Origin: an uncultured Selenomonadales bacterium
GTDB lineage: Bacteria > Bacillota > Negativicutes > Selenomonadales > Selenomonadaceae
Direction of reading: 5' to 3'
DNA length: 11,588 nucleotides
Assembly: GCA_937877655.1 (NCBI GenBank)
Contig: CALFJC010000155.1
Location: 1-11,588 of the forward strand
Part shown: positions 11,396 to 11,588 of the stretch, piece by piece
Numbering within the stretch: position 1 is the stretch's first letter
Layout: each line of letters opens with the position of its first letter
Notes under the pieces: model-generated
The model's input: only the letters and a program-made list of their open reading frames with translations
What the model was told of the DNA's origin: nothing
Database searches by the model: none
Position numbers and translations under genes: made by a program

Positions 11396-11588
11396 ATGAG
11401 AAATCTTAGGAAGTGTGTTCGTAAAAAGAAAGATATGAGAAATTGCAAATGGGAAAAGCGCGAATTGGTCAATGCGGTGTTGTACTTGGTTAAAGCAGGG
11501 TGTCAGTGGCGCAATTTGCCGCATAACCGCCGTTTTTTACCGTGCACAGCTTTTATCGCCGAGCGCGGCTAAGCGGACTTTGGAACTC
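11396..11588 (+). pseudogene. IS5-type transposase, N-terminal fragment, frameshifted
   Basis: The text NCKWEKRELVNAVLYLVKAG, then CQWRNLPHN, is the N-terminal helix-rich domain of IS5-family transposases (usual form VNAVLYL.KTGCQWR.LPHDFPP). After LPHN a shift near 11525 is needed to continue PPFFTVHSFYRRARLSGLWN, again typical of the family; the unshifted frame stops at 11570-11572. The catalytic DDE domain lies beyond the window. The left inverted repeat should lie somewhere in 11300-11395, but I cannot define it without the right end. It probably interrupted the 5' part of the toxin gene. Confidence 0.7.

Noticed and set aside
9065..11588. Attachment-site duplication of the tRNA-Ala 3' end
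   Set aside because: I looked for repeats of the last bases of the tRNA in the rest of the window and saw none of useful length.

Overview
The window looks like a chromosomal segment from a low-to-mid GC Bacillota. Strong AGGAGG-type ribosome binding sites, intrinsic terminators with U tracts, an attenuator-type L10 leader and the anaerobe-type gene content fit this. Negativicutes is my best guess, but it is inferred from overall feel and not from a decisive marker.

Layout. (1) 1-170: the end of a tRNA cluster (partial tRNA-Thr, tRNA-Met) with a terminator. (2) 220-3645: a ribosomal and transcription block on the + strand, rpmG-secE-nusG-rplK-rplA-[L10 leader]-rplJ-rplL, closed by a terminator. 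rpoB does not follow rplL as it does in most bacteria. Five of the spacers around this block carry phased heptanucleotide repeats (TAGGAAT/TAGGAAC, and CCTAACA in one), and these occur nowhere else in the window. (3) 3648-6380: a four-gene operon with its own promoter and terminator, encoding a Tat-exported amidohydrolase of the ACMSD/decarboxylase type, a secreted two-copy ABM-fold protein, a DJ-1/PfpI-type protein and a small arginine-free tautomerase. (4) 6394-7461: a single DUF362 gene with promoter, 5'-terminal hairpin and terminator. It lacks the ferredoxin insert common in the family. (5) 7539-9015: a heavily broken relic of Mur-ligase (MurF-like) and M15 D,D-carboxypeptidase (VanY-like) modules, containing two copies of the MurF-like N-terminal domain. 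(6) 9025-9201: tRNA-Ala(GGC) with its own promoter and terminator. (7) 9377-11298, - strand: a decaying prophage or polymorphic-toxin island. In transcription order it holds an Ntox50-like toxin end with a nonsense codon and a frameshift, a coupled small gene (candidate immunity protein), a 27-codon membrane peptide overlapping that gene by 4 bases, a Mu-F/phage minor-head C-terminal fragment, and two paralogous short genes, the first frameshifted. (8) 11396-11588: the frameshifted start of an IS5-type transposase running off the window.

The left 7.4 kb holds eleven undamaged protein genes, while the right 4.2 kb is full of frameshifts and stops. This contrast argues for real decay of an accessory region next to a tRNA gene and against uniform sequencing error. 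The most notable items are the heptad arrays embedded in the ribosomal operon and the eroded MuF/Ntox50 toxin-immunity island with its tandem paralogous genes and tiny coupled membrane peptide.
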